Source: Acanthochromis polyacanthus (lineage: Eukaryota; Chordata; Actinopteri; Pomacentridae). Taken from it: 64,000 nucleotides of DNA. Positions 48,963-60,608 of the stretch are shown piece by piece (within the stretch, counting starts at the first letter, position 1; the number at the start of each line of letters is the position of its first letter). Both the position numbers and the translations under genes were made by a program. Under the pieces are notes generated by a model, which had not been told where the DNA came from, ran no database searches, and saw only the letters and a program-made list of their open reading frames with translations. The stretch spans positions 30,046,373 through 30,110,372 of the forward strand of contig NC_067114.1 in assembly GCF_021347895.1 (NCBI RefSeq). The letters are read 5' to 3'.

Positions 48963-49105
48963 CTGGGGAGTAGTCAGAGGCTGTTCCTCGCTGTGATTGG
49001 CTGCTTCTAGTGTTTGTCTGTTCCTGGTTACAGCGTTGCCGAGGAAGCAACATTTTACACCTGGTCGCCAACACTCTGACATTGTAAAGCTGCAGCCAGG
49101 GAACG

Positions 49106-49106
<1 letters not shown>

Positions 49107-49144
<38 letters not shown>
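49107..49144. repeat. (CA)n microsatellite
   Basis: About 19 CA units. Confidence 0.95.
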
Positions 49145-49147
<3 letters not shown>

Positions 49148-51400
49148 CGGGCTTGGTAAGCCTTAGTTAAACATTCTAATGTGGAATCATCTCTCCCGCT
49201 CCCTCTTAGACAAACACACACAAATGGCTGGAGGCAAATATTACTTCATCCTAAGTATTTTCAAATCATGTGCTGACAGAAGCGGGCAGAGCGGAGGACA
49301 CACATGCAGCCGGCTGTGGTTTCGGGTTGAGCTGCGGTGTGTGTGTGAGGTTAACAAGCTCTTACAACCTCGTTATCACGCCGATGAAAGACAGAGCGAG
49401 GCAGAGAAAGAGAGGATAAAAACCCACCAGAAAGAAAAGGTGAACGGCTGTAATCATTTGCTTTGCTTCTCAAGAGGCTCTTAAATAAACTCTCTGACTC
49501 TTTTCAAGTGTGTGTGTATATTAGCAGTTATACTCCAAACCAAATCAATATTATCTTTCTGTATGTCCTCGCCTGGTCGCTCACATCTCTGACTGTATGT
49601 CTGCCATGTGTGTTTGGAAAACTGCTGCATGATTTAACTGGTTTTATGGATTTGTCAGATCTGTGGAAGCTTCTTAAAAATATATGAAATACAAAACAGA
49701 TCCATGACTTAGTCAACATCTTCTCTGTTATTTCTAGACCGGTTTGTCTTCTAATATGAGGTTTTTGTTCACATGGAGGTGAATAATCTGTTTTTATAGC
49801 AGACAATGACACTCACGTTGAATGGTTTAAAAAAAAGAAAAGCAACATTTATTGAATATTATTTAAAATCCATGTTTTTGCAATATCTGTGCAGAGCAAC
49901 GACTAAAGTTAGAATGAATCATGGCTGTGGTAAATGATTAAGGGTTGATCAAAAGGTGTAAATTGCAGATGCGTAAAGGGACTTTTAACTTTTATTATAG
50001 GTTGTAATGGGATGCCTGGCTTGTTGCATTGGCAGTGAACTTAAAAGTAAAATCAGTGATTCTAATCAAACACAGTTTTTGTCAAATTCAGCAAATATCT
50101 TCCACTTTCTGTCTGTTTTTTTGTGTGTGGTTGCTGATAATAATATGCTTATGCACATCTCTGTTGCATGAAGCTCTATAACTCTATCCCTGTGCATGTC
50201 CATGCAGTAGAATACTGTAATATTCCTGCTTATGCATCAGACGGGGGTAAAGGAAGGCGGAGGAGAGACGGATGTTAAATTGGTTCCATTCTAATAAATA
50301 AATGTAAATATGCACATTTGCAAAATATCAGCAACATTTCTCCAGATTCCACCTTTAATTTTGATAATAGGAGCTGAGCATGGATGTATTCCTGATATTT
50401 ATGTTGTTATATTGGTGCAGCGTGCAGAAAGTGGAGCACCACTGTGATAAGTATTTGTCTTTTCTGTAGCAACAAGGAAATCAAGAGTTATGGAGGCAGA
50501 TAGATGTTTCACAAGTCTGTTTTTATGTTGGAGACTTCAGTTTGTGTCCCATCCCAAAACTGTAGTCACTGTTAGCATGTCGTCTTTGTTAGTTTACAGA
50601 ACTTAAACGTGTTTTTTTTTTAAAATTCTGACAGCATCATTAAGAGGTTTTGCAGAATCAACCACTTTTTTATGTGACGTTAGGATTCTATGAACCGATC
50701 AGTGTTTTCATGAGGTGTGCATCGCTTTTCCCTCTTCAGTGTCTATTGTAACAGGATTGTGTGATTTTTTTTTTTTAGCCTGTGTAATGGTCATGAACCT
50801 CTATTTTAATCCCTATCACACACTTTGAATGACTGCTCTGTACATACAGTAAATGAGTTCATTCAGCAAAGCGTGGCAGAACAGTTGACACGTCACTGAG
50901 AGATGTAGGGTCAAGAGTTTCCTCTGCTGTAAAAGTGAACAAACTTTTCTTTGTTTCACCTGAATGTGACGTGTTGTCAGATGTTACGGATGAGGCATCA
51001 CACGGCGTGAGGAGAGCACTTTGTTGGACGTGGGGTTTAGTTTTAGCTCAATAGATTAAAGTATGACAGCGTTTATGAGGCTCTTTACGTTTGTATTTTG
51101 CAGGCAGACACTAAAAAAAACCCAATAACCGTATTCTCAAAGTACAGTTTTTACCATATGAAGTATTATTATATGTAAATATTGGCAAAATGTTGAAGAT
51201 ATAAATAAAAGTGATAAATGTTCACATTCCACTTTATTGCAACGGAAATTATAGAAATTTTCAACCAACTCATCTACAAAAAAATGATCTATTTATCAAA
51301 GAATGCTGCTAATTTCACATTCCTGAAACTAAATTAAAAGTGACAACCAAGAACATATGTATGTCAACTTAATTACAATTTTTGTACACAAAAATGACCA
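49145..51400. other. unique, mostly AT-rich sequence
   Basis: No gene or repeat family is supported. Confidence 0.4.
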
Positions 51401-52047
51401 ACACTGTAAAAAAAAGTTTGTAAATTTTACAGTAAAAAGCTGTCAAACCATGAAAGTAAAAATCTAACTCTAAAACAGTTTGATAATGTTTATTTAACAA
51501 TTAATCACTGTAAATAAACTGTATTTTCAAATTTTTTCTTCTTTCTACTCTTGCACAGTTATTTAAAAGAAAATTACAAATCAGTACTGTAATTTTTGTG
51601 TTTATTTCTCAAAACAAATGTTTTCACACTTAGATGGACCTCCTGTTGTGCTGATTTATTTCATGTAATCATTGGTTTGTGACGGTCCAGTTGATGTACT
51701 TTTTTGTTAATAACGAACATATGCTGTAATATTTATGACAGCTGCAGCTAAAAATACACATTTATTGTTAAAAACACAACCTGTTGTGCTGATAATCGAC
51801 AAATACTGGAATATTTATAATAAGTCACACAAACTTGTAAATTTTCAAGATTTTAAAGGCTGGAACTTTTTTTTTACAGTAAGAAACAATATGGAATAAA
51901 GCACATTTTTAAACCGTAAAATCAGCAGTATCAATTCATTTCTTCACCGTTATTGAAGTAAATGTTTTAATGTGATTTTACAGCCGCGTTCTGGCTATCA
52001 AAGCTGCTGGAACTTTACCATAAAAATAACATTTTTTTTTACAGTGT
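51401..52047. mobile_element. 647-bp MITE with ACACTGTAAAA inverted termini
   Basis: The left end ACACTGTAAAAAAAA and right end TTTTTTTTACAGTGT are perfect inverted complements over 15 bases. Subterminal TTTTACAGTAAAAAGC-like words recur inside. The flanks AAATGACCA and ACATGATCA match at seven of nine positions and could be a nine-base target duplication, which would suit a Mutator-like element, though the mismatches leave this uncertain. No transposase is present. Confidence 0.7.
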
Positions 52048-52424
52048 ACATGATCATTTCATTTTTGGGAAATCTTTGAACATTTTTTGGTGGAAAAAAG
52101 AAATGTCAAAAATGTTCTTATATTAGAAGTTTTACTGATATATATGAAATCATTTTAGATATTTTTAGGATTTTTTCTGGAAGAGTTTTACTCATTTTTT
52201 GAAAATGTTTACAAGAATTTTCTTGCCAAATTTGAGGAATTTTTTTTTTAAATTAAAACTTTTTTTTTAAAGGGAAACTTTTAAGGAATTACTGGAATTT
52301 TCTTCCAGATGGTTGTGCAAATTTTCTGAAATTTGGGTAATTTTTTGCTGAATTTTTGGATTTTTTTTCATACAAGGAAGCAGTATTTTTTGGTGTCCAT
52401 AAATGAGAATAACAGGAGGGTAAA
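52048..52424 (-). mobile_element. piggyBac-like MITE, copy 4 (5' truncated)
   Basis: From TTTTTGGGAAATCTTTGAAC onward this follows copy 3 through TTAGAAGTTTTACTGATATA to the terminus AACAGGAGGGTAAA, in which the flanking TTAA has become TAAA. The opposite end is missing and the fragment abuts the preceding MITE exactly, so the MITE may have inserted into it or replaced its end. Confidence 0.75.
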
Positions 52425-52499
52425 TACTAGCAGTAGTGGTTTCATTCTGTGTCTCCTGGAGGACTTTCCATCCGGAGGAGCTGCTTTTACCTCAACCCT

Positions 52500-52513
52500 C
52501 CAGTGGGTGGCAG
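52500..52513 (+). promoter_or_regulatory. CTCF core-like motif (13/14)
   Basis: CCAGTGGGTGGCAG fits CCASYAGRKGGCRS except for G at the sixth base. Confidence 0.35.
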
Positions 52514-52538
52514 TGCAGCGTGTAAGGTTTTTGGACGT

Positions 52539-52539
<1 letters not shown>

Positions 52540-52603
<64 letters not shown>
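52540..52603. repeat. (TG)n microsatellite
   Basis: About 32 uninterrupted TG units. Confidence 0.95.
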
Positions 52604-52604
<1 letters not shown>

Positions 52605-52918
52605 TTGCAATCTCAGGTGTCTCTTTGTTTCATAGTGAGTTAATTTTATCCAAACTACATTGCTGCTGGCACACACACATAGAACACACACACACATAGA
52701 AAACAAACACACACACGCTCTACACAACTAGCATCAGAATTAAATAGAACTAGTTTTATTAATGGAGGAACATTAGCAGAACTAGTTCTATTTACTCCCC
52801 CTCTCCCCGCAATAACGCAGCAGTCATATTGAATATCCAGCCTAATAATGCTCGTGTGATGTACTTTCTCAGTTTGACTAACCCCCTAATTGAAAACTGA
52901 TGGCAGGGGCTAACGGTG

Positions 52919-52958
<40 letters not shown>
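52919..52958. repeat. compound (AC)n(AG)n microsatellite
   Basis: About eight AC units followed directly by about twelve AG units. Confidence 0.95.
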
Positions 52959-53027
52959 CTTGGATGGTGTTTGGCAAAAGTCCAAAGAGGTACTGACAGA
53001 TCTGCTCGGCAAAACCTCCCCTGTTCA

Positions 53028-53029
<2 letters not shown>

Positions 53030-53118
<89 letters not shown>
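53030..53118. repeat. (CA)n microsatellite, about 44 units
   Basis: Uninterrupted CA run. Confidence 0.95.
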
Positions 53119-53120
<2 letters not shown>

Positions 53121-53181
53121 CCTCCCTCTCTTCACACTCTGGGTGACCCTGACATCAGCCCCGCGCTCTCTTCATCACCAC

Positions 53182-53195
53182 GTCGCCATGGCAAC
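53182..53195. promoter_or_regulatory. RFX X-box candidate (14/14)
   Basis: GTCGCCATGGCAAC matches the X-box consensus GTNRCCATRGYAAC at every position. RFX factors bind such sites in promoters of ciliary and immune genes. A CRE-like TGACATCA lies just upstream (53150-53157), but no exon is recognisable nearby. Confidence 0.45.
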
Positions 53196-53268
53196 GGGCC
53201 CTGGGGTATGGCTGTGCAGTAAAGTTGTGTGAAGCGTTTGATAGCATGATCGATATAATGGCTGCTCC

Positions 53269-53334
53269 TTTCTTTCTTTCTTTCTTTCTTTCTTTTTCTT
53301 TCTTTTTCTTTCTTTCTCTTTCTTTCTTTCTTTT
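53269..53334. repeat. (TTTC)n microsatellite, imperfect
   Basis: About 16 TTTC units with extra T and CT interruptions; a second short TTCTTTC run follows near 53350-53362. Confidence 0.95.
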
Positions 53335-53728
53335 CCATTGTCGCTTTTCTTCTTTCTTTCTAACGTCTTTGTGATCACAGCACACAAAAACAAACATGTA
53401 TTTCCACATTTTGCTCTAATTACATTATGTACCGCATATTTTTTGTTTCTTCTGCATATGTCTATAATAAAAATCAGATTCCAGGCATGTGTGGTTGCTC
53501 TGTGAAGTCTCCAGATCTAAATCAGCTCCTCCTCTGTGTTTTTAGCCCACCGCTAGCCGCTCTCTGATAGCTGCAGGCTGGGAGTGTGTTACCCTGATAT
53601 GGGCTGAGGGTCAGGGTGTGTGTGTTTGTCACAATGAAAAGGAGATAGCCTCTTGACTTTTCTGAGTGCTGTCACTGAGTAGGAGATTTTACACCTCACA
53701 CACCACCTCCTGCAGTACACCATACCCA

Positions 53729-53742
53729 ACACTAGGGGGCGA
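53729..53742 (+). promoter_or_regulatory. CTCF core-like motif (12/14)
   Basis: ACACTAGGGGGCGA departs from CCASYAGRKGGCRS only at the first and last bases. Confidence 0.3.
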
Positions 53743-55789
53743 TCTGCACTGTGTCTGAACTGCAGGATGAACTGACGGTGTGTGATGTTCTGAATATTAA
53801 TATTTATAGAGCTGTAATTGAGTGAAATTTGAGTTCTGTCTGCAGGCAGATTGATGCTGGTTGTGTCAGTGGCTGTTGTAGAATTTGAAAGAGTTTTATA
53901 ATCACAAGTCAGTTGTCTATATGTAAAAAAACATGTCAAATGAATCATAAATGAGAGAAAGAGCTGCACACTAACAACTAACAGGGATTTAATTTAACTT
54001 ACAGAGATCAGCCTTTTAGCAAACTGCCTTTTTGGGATATAACAATTCAAGAAAGGCTTGTTGTCATTAATAAGCCCCATAATCAGAATATCAACAACCA
54101 CAAAACTATAAAAATTGAAAGCGTTTTTCATTTAAAATACAGAAGAATCCACGCAGTAAAACTTTAACGCAATGAAAGTCAGGCTTTACTTTCATATGGT
54201 TAATAAAGAAACCTAAATATTACCTGACAAATAAGGCAAACACTAAAAAAATAGAAAAGCAACTTTATATGCTTAAAAATGTATATCAACAGGAAATTAA
54301 TATGCATCATAACATATATTCTCGATCTCTCCTTGCATAAAGTGGTGGCATCACCTTTGTCAGTGTCCTCTGACCAGATATGTAGAGAACAAGCATCAGT
54401 TGAACCCAGAAGAAGAAGAAAAATACAACAATTTGAGGCCAAGAGGTGACTTTAACCTGTAGATTCAGGCTGTCTTTCACCTTTAAAGTAAAGAATTCAA
54501 GGTTCCATAATATCTTAGGGTCTGAAACTTCTTAAAAGTCCCCCAAATAAGGTGGGGTGCAATGATTAGCTTCAAGAAAACTCAGTAGGATACGGCTCTA
54601 CACCTTACAGTACCACAATCTGAACAGACTTTTTGCTCTTACTCATGTAAAAATACAACCTTTAGGCTAAATGGCAAGAAAAACCCACTTTTTGTATGTG
54701 CTATTAGGGGAAATACATCTATAATTGCCGTTAGATATTGAGACTATCAAACTTTGCAAGAACTTAACCAAGAAAATCAAAGAAAACAACCAAGAAAGGA
54801 TTAGAGAAAAGATACCCAGTGAGAAATTAGTCAAGCTAATGAGTAATTTACCCAACAGACCATTTAATCTCCAGAGGATCTTCCCAAGACTATTTATCTA
54901 AAAATACGTCTGAGTAAAAGCTGTTTTCACTAAACTTTAACTAGGTTGTGCTGCAGCAGAAAATGTTGAAACAAAGCCGTGAAGATGATACAGAAAGTGA
55001 ATCCTGACTGCAAGACGTGGTCAAGTCAAATCTGTGTCGCAATCCAACGATCACAAGTCAAAAAGTCCTGCAGAGTGTGGAAGTTGGGTGACAAAATCTC
55101 CTCACTTACAAGAAAAACTGCACTAATAGAGCTGCTAAAAATGGAAAGTTGGTGCAGTAAAAACAGAGAAAAGCTGCAAAGTAAAGAATGTTTTGGCTCA
55201 GAGTAAGTTGCTATTTTGAAATCCACTGATTCCTGCCGAATGATTCTGCAGCTCAGGATGGACGTCCAACAGAAACACTCATCATCAGGTTAGCAATTTA
55301 TGTTGTGGATTGAACACTAACTGGTGGATGGGTGTGAAGCATGACCAGGAGATTAAGTCTCCACGCACATGCTTTTAATTAACCTCTTTAGTCGCCACGC
55401 TGTAGCCACGACCACAGCCGTTCTTTGTCAGTCAGTGATGCCATCAGAAAGGTTGTCATTGACTGTAATCTGGGTTTTGAAGAATTATCTGAAGTTGACG
55501 TTCTTGCCTGGTGGTGGGGCTGATTACTGTTTGGGCTGCTGCTGTCCCACCTCTACTGTTTCTGCACAGAGTCAGTATTTTGGAAGGATCAGGTAAATCT
55601 CGACTTTAGTGTGTTCTAAATCTCCTAAAACCATCCCAGACACAAACCTGTCTTTGTCCAGTCCTGTGGTTTTAACGGAACCATGTAAATAATATTCCAG
55701 TAACATAATGATTCTTTGTGGTGGATTTTGAGGTCTTCTTTTGGTGGAATTCACTCTGTTTCATGTGCCTCTGTCTGTCACAAAGCAGA
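53743..55789. other. unique sequence
   Basis: No gene or repeat family is supported. Sequence adjacent to the Tc1 fragment (55400-55780) may include more of the element but translation gives no recognisable catalytic block. Confidence 0.4.
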
Positions 55790-56035
55790 ATATTTCCAAT
55801 AGCTGGCGAGATATTCTTTTCATCATATAGTCCTCCATTTTTTTCTCCAAACATATGTTTGGTGATTGTGGCCATAGAGCTCAATTTGAACTTCATCCAT
55901 CCACAACAGCTCCAGATGTTTCCTGGCATATTTTGCATACCAGATACTGACTAGTATGATAAGCTCAAAGGTAAGGTTTCCCCCTGATGACTCTTCCACA
56001 TAGATCCTGTTTGTGCATCATTCCTCAGCAGTCAT
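55790..56035 (-). pseudogene. Tc1 transposase catalytic-core remnant
   Basis: On the minus strand the translation reads LCGRVIRGKPYL, then YAKYARKHLE, then LLWMDEV and IELYGHNHQTYVWRKK, and after a +1 shift GGLYDEKN. These follow the Tc1 order GLxGRVxxRKPLL ... ARxHL ... LWSDExxxELFGxxxxxYVWRKKGExYxxKN. The first catalytic Asp of the DDE triad (in WMDEV) is retained; the second Asp and the final residue are not visible, and stops and frameshifts interrupt the reading. It is a dead 5'- and 3'-truncated copy. Confidence 0.75.
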
Positions 56036-56191
56036 ATGTGTTTTTTTCTTTGTCTTTCTGCCCAACAGACTGATGTGCAGTTTTATCTGAAAGTTTTCCT
56101 CGCTCTTCTAGATCCTGTACTGGTACTGCTGAGTACTGTTGCTCTTGTAGTGTCCTCATCAAATATGCCTTTTTCCTGCTTATGCAACATC

Positions 56192-56369
<178 letters not shown>

Positions 56370-57890
56370 CTATATCGCTGTATCTGCTGGTTGCCATGGT
56401 TGCGGCGTCAGCTGGGGTCGGGACCTGACGGGATCCGACTGTAAATGAGGGCCGATGGGCTCTGATGAGAACGGGTGACGGGTTCTCGGTTGCTACGGTA
56501 ACAGCAGATTCTCCTCGCCGTCTCCCTCCGTCTTCAGTTACATCTTCATCCCTTTCCGTCTCTTTAGTCTTTAAAGAATGAATGAACAAAGGAAGAGGTC
56601 TGCAGTTTCTGTCAGTTTTCTTGTCTTAAATATTTGCATTTTTGCAGCAGGTTGAGATGAAGGTTGAGGAATCGATCTCCGCTGTAGTTGATGTGGTCTA
56701 ACAGCATGCAGACTGACATCCACTTCATCTGTTCTATCACTACACTTAATAATTCATCTGTCTCAATACGTAATTGATCCTAATACGTCAGTAATCCAGA
56801 CTCTACAAATGTATACTAACTGATGGACTGATTAATTGATCGATTGTGAGGAAGATGATGACAAACATCTGATTGTTTTTCTAAGATCTTTCTTGTGCTG
56901 TTTCTCCATCATCTGCAATTATTTAAATCTTGGAGAGGAATCGAGACTCGAATGCTATTAGGAAGGCAAACCTTAAAAATCTCACAATTTGATTTAACTG
57001 TAAAACTTGGTCACAGTTTGATTAAGAATTCCCAATCATTCACTCATGTAGAAAAGTTGTTACGTGATTTCTACGAAGATAACTTGATTCCTAGAACAAT
57101 AAATCATCAGAGTGTGAAAGTGTGTTTGGAGCTAAGTTACACTCCTCTACACGTATGGGAATAATGGAATCAAAGTGCATGTGGAACCTTTTTTGTCTCA
57201 TTGGTCCAAGTGTTCTGGAGTTAGACCACTTTGTTTGGCTTCTACTAACCTTCTGTTCCCAGCTGAGTTACAACCAGAAAAACCATCATTCTCCTCAGTA
57301 CTCTATAGGTGCCTGCATGGGGAATAAGTTATTTTTAGTAATGTTAGCTCGAATGTTGTAATCTTACATCTTGCAAGTTAGTTCATTCCACAATGTGGGA
57401 AAACACTTCCCTGAAGACTCCCAGTACCTGCCTAGTGTTGTCAAATTACTACTAATTTGTTTGGCAGGAAGCATAGAACATATTTTAGTGTATTTTTATT
57501 AAGATTTAAACTTCTATGTATCATCATACATCCCCCTACAGATTCTATATGAACCAGACGAGCTGTTCCCTGGAAAATCTGTTTCCACTTAACATAATTC
57601 TGCCAGAAATTACATTTTTGTCAAAAATGTATACAAATAAGAACATAATTATATTCCTTAAGAGAAAGGAAACTTTTGTTCTGTCAACATGCCAATGGGA
57701 AACATTAACATTAATAGAAACCTCTCTTATGAAAATAAAGTCTTTCACTATGTTAACGTGTCTGTATGGCTTTGGCCAACACTGTCAACTTGTGGTTTGA
57801 GGGATTTCTGTATAGTTCTTCTTTTTCAGAAGTAGTTTCTGACACTGATAATACATTACTCCAACGTCAAAACTTACTGTTGTTACTGAC
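56370..57890. other. unique sequence
   Basis: No gene supported. An X-box-like GTTGCCATGGTTGC (56390-56403) follows the tetranucleotide array. Open frames at 56895-57164 and 57516-57800 show no recognised domain. Confidence 0.4.
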
Positions 57891-59110
57891 ATGTTTGGCT
57901 AGTTTCCCTGTGATTGTAGGGTTCATGTTTGGCTAGTTTCTCTGTGATTGTAGGGTTCATGTTTGGCTAGTTTCCCTGTGATTGTCGGGTTCGTGTTTGA
58001 CTAGTTTCCCCGTGATTGTCGGGTTCGTGTTTGGCTAGTTTCCCTGTGATTGTAGGGTTCGTGTTTGGCTAGTTTCTCTGTATTTGTAGGGTTCATGTTT
58101 GGCTAATTTCTCTGTATTTGTAGGGTTCATGTTTGGCTAGTTTCCCTGTGATTGTTGGGTTCATGTTTGGCTAGTTTCCCTGTGATTGTAGGGCTCATGT
58201 TTGGTGAGTTTCCCTGTGATTGTAGGGCTCATGTTTGGTGAGTTTTCCTGTGATTGTAGGGTTCATGTTTGGCTAGTTTCCCTGTGATTGTAGGGCTCAT
58301 GTTTGGCTAGTTTCTCTGTGATTGTAGGGTTCATGTTTGGCTAGTTTCCCTGTGATTGTCGGGTTCGTGTTTGGCTAGTTTCCCTGTGATTGTCGGGTTC
58401 ATGTTTGGCTAGTTTCTCTGTATTTGTAGGGTTCATGTATGGCTAATTTCTCTGTATTTGTAGGGTTCATGTTTGGCTAATTTCTCTGTGATTGTAGGGT
58501 TCGTGTTTGGCTAGTTTCCCTGTGATTGTAGGGTTCATGTTTGGCTAGTTTCCCTGTGATTGTAGGACTCATGTTTGGTGAGTTTCCCTGTGATTGTAGG
58601 GCTCATGTTTGGCTAGTTTCTCTGTGATTGTAGGGTTCCTGTTTGGCTAGTTTCCCTGTGATTTTAGAGTTCATGTTTAGATAATTTCCCTGTGATTGTA
58701 GGGTTCATGTTTGGCTAGTTTCTCTGTGATTGTAGGGTTCATGTTTGGCTAATTTCCCTGTGATTGTAGGGCTCATGTTTGGGTAGTTTCTTTGTGATTG
58801 TAGGGTTCATGTTTGGCTAGTTTCTCTGTGATTGTAGGGCTCATGTTTGGCTAGTTTCCCTGTGATTTTAGAGTTCATGTTTGGATAATTTCCCTGTGAT
58901 TGTAGGGTTCATGTTTGGCTAGTTTCTCTGTGATTGTAGGACTCATGTTTATCTAGTTTCCCTGTGATTGTAGGGTTCATGTTTGGCTAATTTCCCTGTG
59001 ATTGTAGGGTTCATGTTTGGCTAATTTCCCTGTGATTGTAGGGCTCATGTTTGGGTAGTTTCCTTGTGATTGTAGGGTTCATGTTTGGCTAGTTTCCCTA
59101 TGATTGTAGG
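57891..59110. repeat. 34-bp minisatellite, about 36 units
   Basis: The unit is ATGTTTGGCTAGTTTCCCTG followed by TGATTGTAGGGTTC, 34 bases, repeated head to tail from 57891 to 59110 with almost no length variation. Variants include CTC for TTC at the unit end, TCT for CCC, GGTGAG for GGCTAG, TATTTG for TGATTG and TTTTAGAG for TTGTAGGG. Variant order shows internal block duplications: units 2-4, 6-7 and 9-10 recur as 13-15, 16-17 and 20-21, and units 23-27 recur as 29-31 with 34-35. Confidence 0.97.
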
Positions 59111-59438
59111 AGCTCCATTTATGCTTTAGTTGTTTATTTTTCATGGATGGATGGCGCACGCTGATGACGTTTTATTCTTCATTCATGTCCACTCATGTAC
59201 ATCGTCGGTTGAGATTCAGCTGCGTTTTCATCGTCAATCTCCACAGAGCAAACTTCATGTCGTGCCCAAAGATTATTAGATTCATGTGGTACAACGTAAC
59301 AAGCTGAGAACTTATAAGATTGTTAAAATCACAGTGTGTAGAGGCCTTAAAGGGGGATAAAGAAGCAATGGGGTAACATCTAAGCCATTTTAATGTAGGG
59401 TAAGCATTATTTTAATAGAGATGAGATGAGTTTTACAG
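59111..59438. other. unique sequence right of the minisatellite
   Basis: No feature supported. Confidence 0.4.
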
Positions 59439-59491
59439 TCTCCCTTTGGTTCTTGACTAAACATCTAGTTTAGTCAACAACCAAAGGGAGA
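59439..59491. other. hairpin: 24-bp arms, 5-base loop
   Basis: The left arm 59439-59462 begins TCTCCCTTTGG and ends TTGACTAAAC; the right arm 59468-59491 begins GTTTAGTCAA and ends CCAAAGGGAGA. They pair at 23 of 24 positions with a single C:C mismatch, around the loop ATCTA. This is far stronger than chance. It may be the centre of a palindromic MITE, a foldback element or a short RNA hairpin. Confidence 0.85.
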
Positions 59492-59704
59492 TTTTAATGA
59501 TTTGCATTCTATTCATGGAATCTGTCGGAAAATTCGACATCACAGAAGACTAAAAATTACAGCTTGTTTTAATCACAGCCGCCAAAATGTATTATTCTGA
59601 CTGCATTTAGATTATTTTTAATTTTGTCACACTACAGAATCAAACACTACATGCTCAAAACCTGCTTCGAATATGAATGAAACTGGAACACTAGTCATAG
59701 CAGT

Positions 59705-59740
59705 AAAAGCGTCATTAGTAGCATTAATAATGACGCTTTT
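59705..59740. other. hairpin: perfect 13-bp arms, 10-base loop
   Basis: AAAAGCGTCATTA (59705-59717) and TAATGACGCTTTT (59728-59740) are exact inverted complements around GTAGCATTAA. It lies about 240 bases from the 24-bp hairpin. Confidence 0.8.
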
Positions 59741-60074
59741 CTATTTACGTCTCAGTAAATCATGCAGCTGAACCGTATTCACAACACAAGGGACCTGAAG
59801 CTGACATTCCTGCAGTAAATGGAACGCAGCAAACATCGATGTAATCAATGACAGCTGTGACAAGTCAGAACTGTAAAAATGACTGTAAGAGTGAAAAAGT
59901 TGCTGTTGGAGGATGAAGGTTGTGGTCTGGATGGAAACTGAGCTCTGTGGCTGAATGACCGGTCAGCTGCTTGAAACCCTTTATACAAGCCTGTCAAATC
60001 TGTGTGACGTCACTTTGTAGCAGTGTCAGCTCATCTCACCATTGATCAAGACTAAAATAATCATCCACAGCACT

Positions 60075-60076
<2 letters not shown>

Positions 60077-60109
<33 letters not shown>
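60077..60109. repeat. (CA)n microsatellite
   Basis: About 16 CA units. Confidence 0.95.
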
Positions 60110-60111
<2 letters not shown>

Positions 60112-60204
60112 CGCTTTAGCGCTGCATTAGCATGTAAATTAAGCTCCATTCAAGCGCGATCCACCAGCCTTCCTCTTTCATTTGACCACACATCAATCCA
60201 CAGG

Positions 60205-60207
<3 letters not shown>

Positions 60208-60293
<86 letters not shown>
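60208..60293. repeat. (CA)n microsatellite, left of inserted element
   Basis: About 42 CA units ending directly at the left terminus of the element at 60294-60572. Confidence 0.95.
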
Positions 60294-60295
<2 letters not shown>

Positions 60296-60567
60296 GTTTG
60301 TTTTTCTATACCGGTGGGGACTTAACATTGACTCCCATTCATATCTAACTCCTAACCCTTACCCTAACCCTAACCTTAACCATCACCAAATCAATGCCTA
60401 ACCCTAAACAAACGTTTTTGCACTTTTACATTTTTTATTAACAACAATATGGCCAAGAAAACGGTGTTGCCACTCGTGGGGACCTCATTTTAGGTCCCCA
60501 CCGTAAGACAAGTCCCCACCTTTATAGCTAATAGTCAGGTCAAAGTCCCCACCAATATAGCAGAAAC

Positions 60568-60572
<5 letters not shown>
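60294..60572. mobile_element. 279-bp inverted-repeat element inside a CA microsatellite
   Basis: The left end (ACGTTTGTTTTTCTATACCGG then TGGGGACTT) and the right end, reverse complemented (TACTTGTTTCTGCTATATTGG then TGGGGACTT), are diverged inverted repeats of about 30 bases. CA tracts lie on both sides in the same orientation, as expected if the element sits within one microsatellite. The middle contains CCCTAACCCTAACC-like telomere-type words (about 60352-60410) and a perfect hairpin GTGGGGACCT/AGGTCCCCAC (60476-60501). I recall similar GTCCCCACC cassettes beside CA repeats in other fish. No protein is encoded. Confidence 0.7.

Positions 60573-60604
<32 letters not shown>
60573..60604. repeat. 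(CA)n microsatellite, right of inserted element
   Basis: About 16 CA units continuing from the right terminus of the element. Confidence 0.95.
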
Positions 60605-60608
<4 letters not shown>

